DNA of 5,476 nt from Rhodothermota bacterium (lineage in GTDB: Bacteria; Hydrogenedentota; Hydrogenedentia; Hydrogenedentales; GCA-2746185), in contig VFKU01000498.1 of the NCBI GenBank assembly GCA_009885415.1, forward strand, positions 1-5,476, read 5' to 3'. The translations under genes were made by a program, and so were the position numbers. Positions 5,335 to 5,476 of the stretch are shown here, piece after piece. The notes below the pieces were generated by a model. That model was not told the origin of the DNA. It made no database searches and saw only the letters and a list, made by a program, of their open reading frames with translations. How positions within the stretch are numbered: position 1 is the first letter of the stretch; every line of letters begins with the position of its first letter.

Positions 5335-5476
5335 ATGCTTGAACGGATACTGCAATTTTCGATTGCACAGCGATGGCTCGTGCTCAGCGTCACCTTGGCT
5401 GCGGCGGGCGTCGGTGTTTTCGCGTATCAGCGTTTGCCGATCGACGCCGTGCCGGACAGTACGAACGTGCAGGTGC
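5335..5476 (+). CDS. HME-RND metal efflux pump, CzcA/CusA type, N-terminal fragment
   Basis: The first 47 residues run off the right edge; family members are about 1,020-1,060 aa. It begins MLERILQFSIAQRWLVL, then a hydrophobic helix (TM1, residues 15-30), then QRLPIDAVPDSTNVQV, which is the signature after TM1 in heavy-metal RND pumps (PIDAVPD-TNVQV). The pump is an inner-membrane trimer using proton motive force to drive metal cations through the adaptor and channel encoded just upstream. The ribosome site AAGGA at 5322-5326 lies 8 bases before the ATG. The residues that separate Cu/Ag from Zn/Co/Cd/Ni subgroups (TM4 motif, periplasmic Met ligands) are beyond the window. Confidence 0.93.
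   Translation, partial: MLERILQFSIAQRWLVLSVTLAAAGVGVFAYQRLPIDAVPDSTNVQV

Noticed and set aside
4193..5368. A 391-aa minus-strand open frame opposite the adaptor gene.
   Set aside because: It lies entirely antisense to a clearly conserved membrane-fusion protein gene and reads as His/Arg/Leu-rich shadow sequence.

Overview
The window looks like a high-GC bacterial chromosome segment, apparently Gram-negative because it encodes an outer-membrane efflux channel and a periplasmic adaptor. The phylum cannot be fixed. One intergenic palindrome reads, on the minus strand, as a peptide string (RLKAELQT) that I remember from spurious ORFs in Verrucomicrobia/PVC-type and other environmental genomes. 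That is a weak taxonomic hint only.

Layout. Bases 1-82 hold the signal-peptide end of an unidentified exported protein on the minus strand, running off the left edge. Bases 83-390 contain no gene but are rich in palindromes and imperfect direct repeats. Bases 391-1441 form a sharply bounded element of 1,051 bp: 26-bp terminal inverted repeats (24/26 identical) immediately flanked by a perfect 10-bp direct repeat, CGGAACAAGG. Its only convincing gene encodes an uncharacterised protein of 301 aa (277 aa if the GTG start is used), and no transposase is present. This is the architecture of a non-autonomous transposon or mobile insertion cassette carrying a passenger gene, and it is the most interesting feature here. 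It lies about 110 bp upstream of a fluC/crcB fluoride channel gene (1552-1950).

The right part (2034 to the end) is a metal-efflux operon in the order small Cys/His-rich exported protein, outer-membrane factor (CzcC/CusC type), membrane-fusion adaptor (CzcB/CusB type), and the start of an inner-membrane HME-RND pump (CzcA/CusA type) running off the right edge. The three pump components would assemble a tripartite envelope-spanning exporter. The small first gene sits where czcI sits in czcICBA operons and may be a periplasmic metal-binding accessory. A candidate sigma70-type promoter with an embedded dyad lies directly before it, with a predicted transcription start almost on the ATG. The metal exported (Zn/Co/Cd/Ni or Cu/Ag) cannot be settled from this window.
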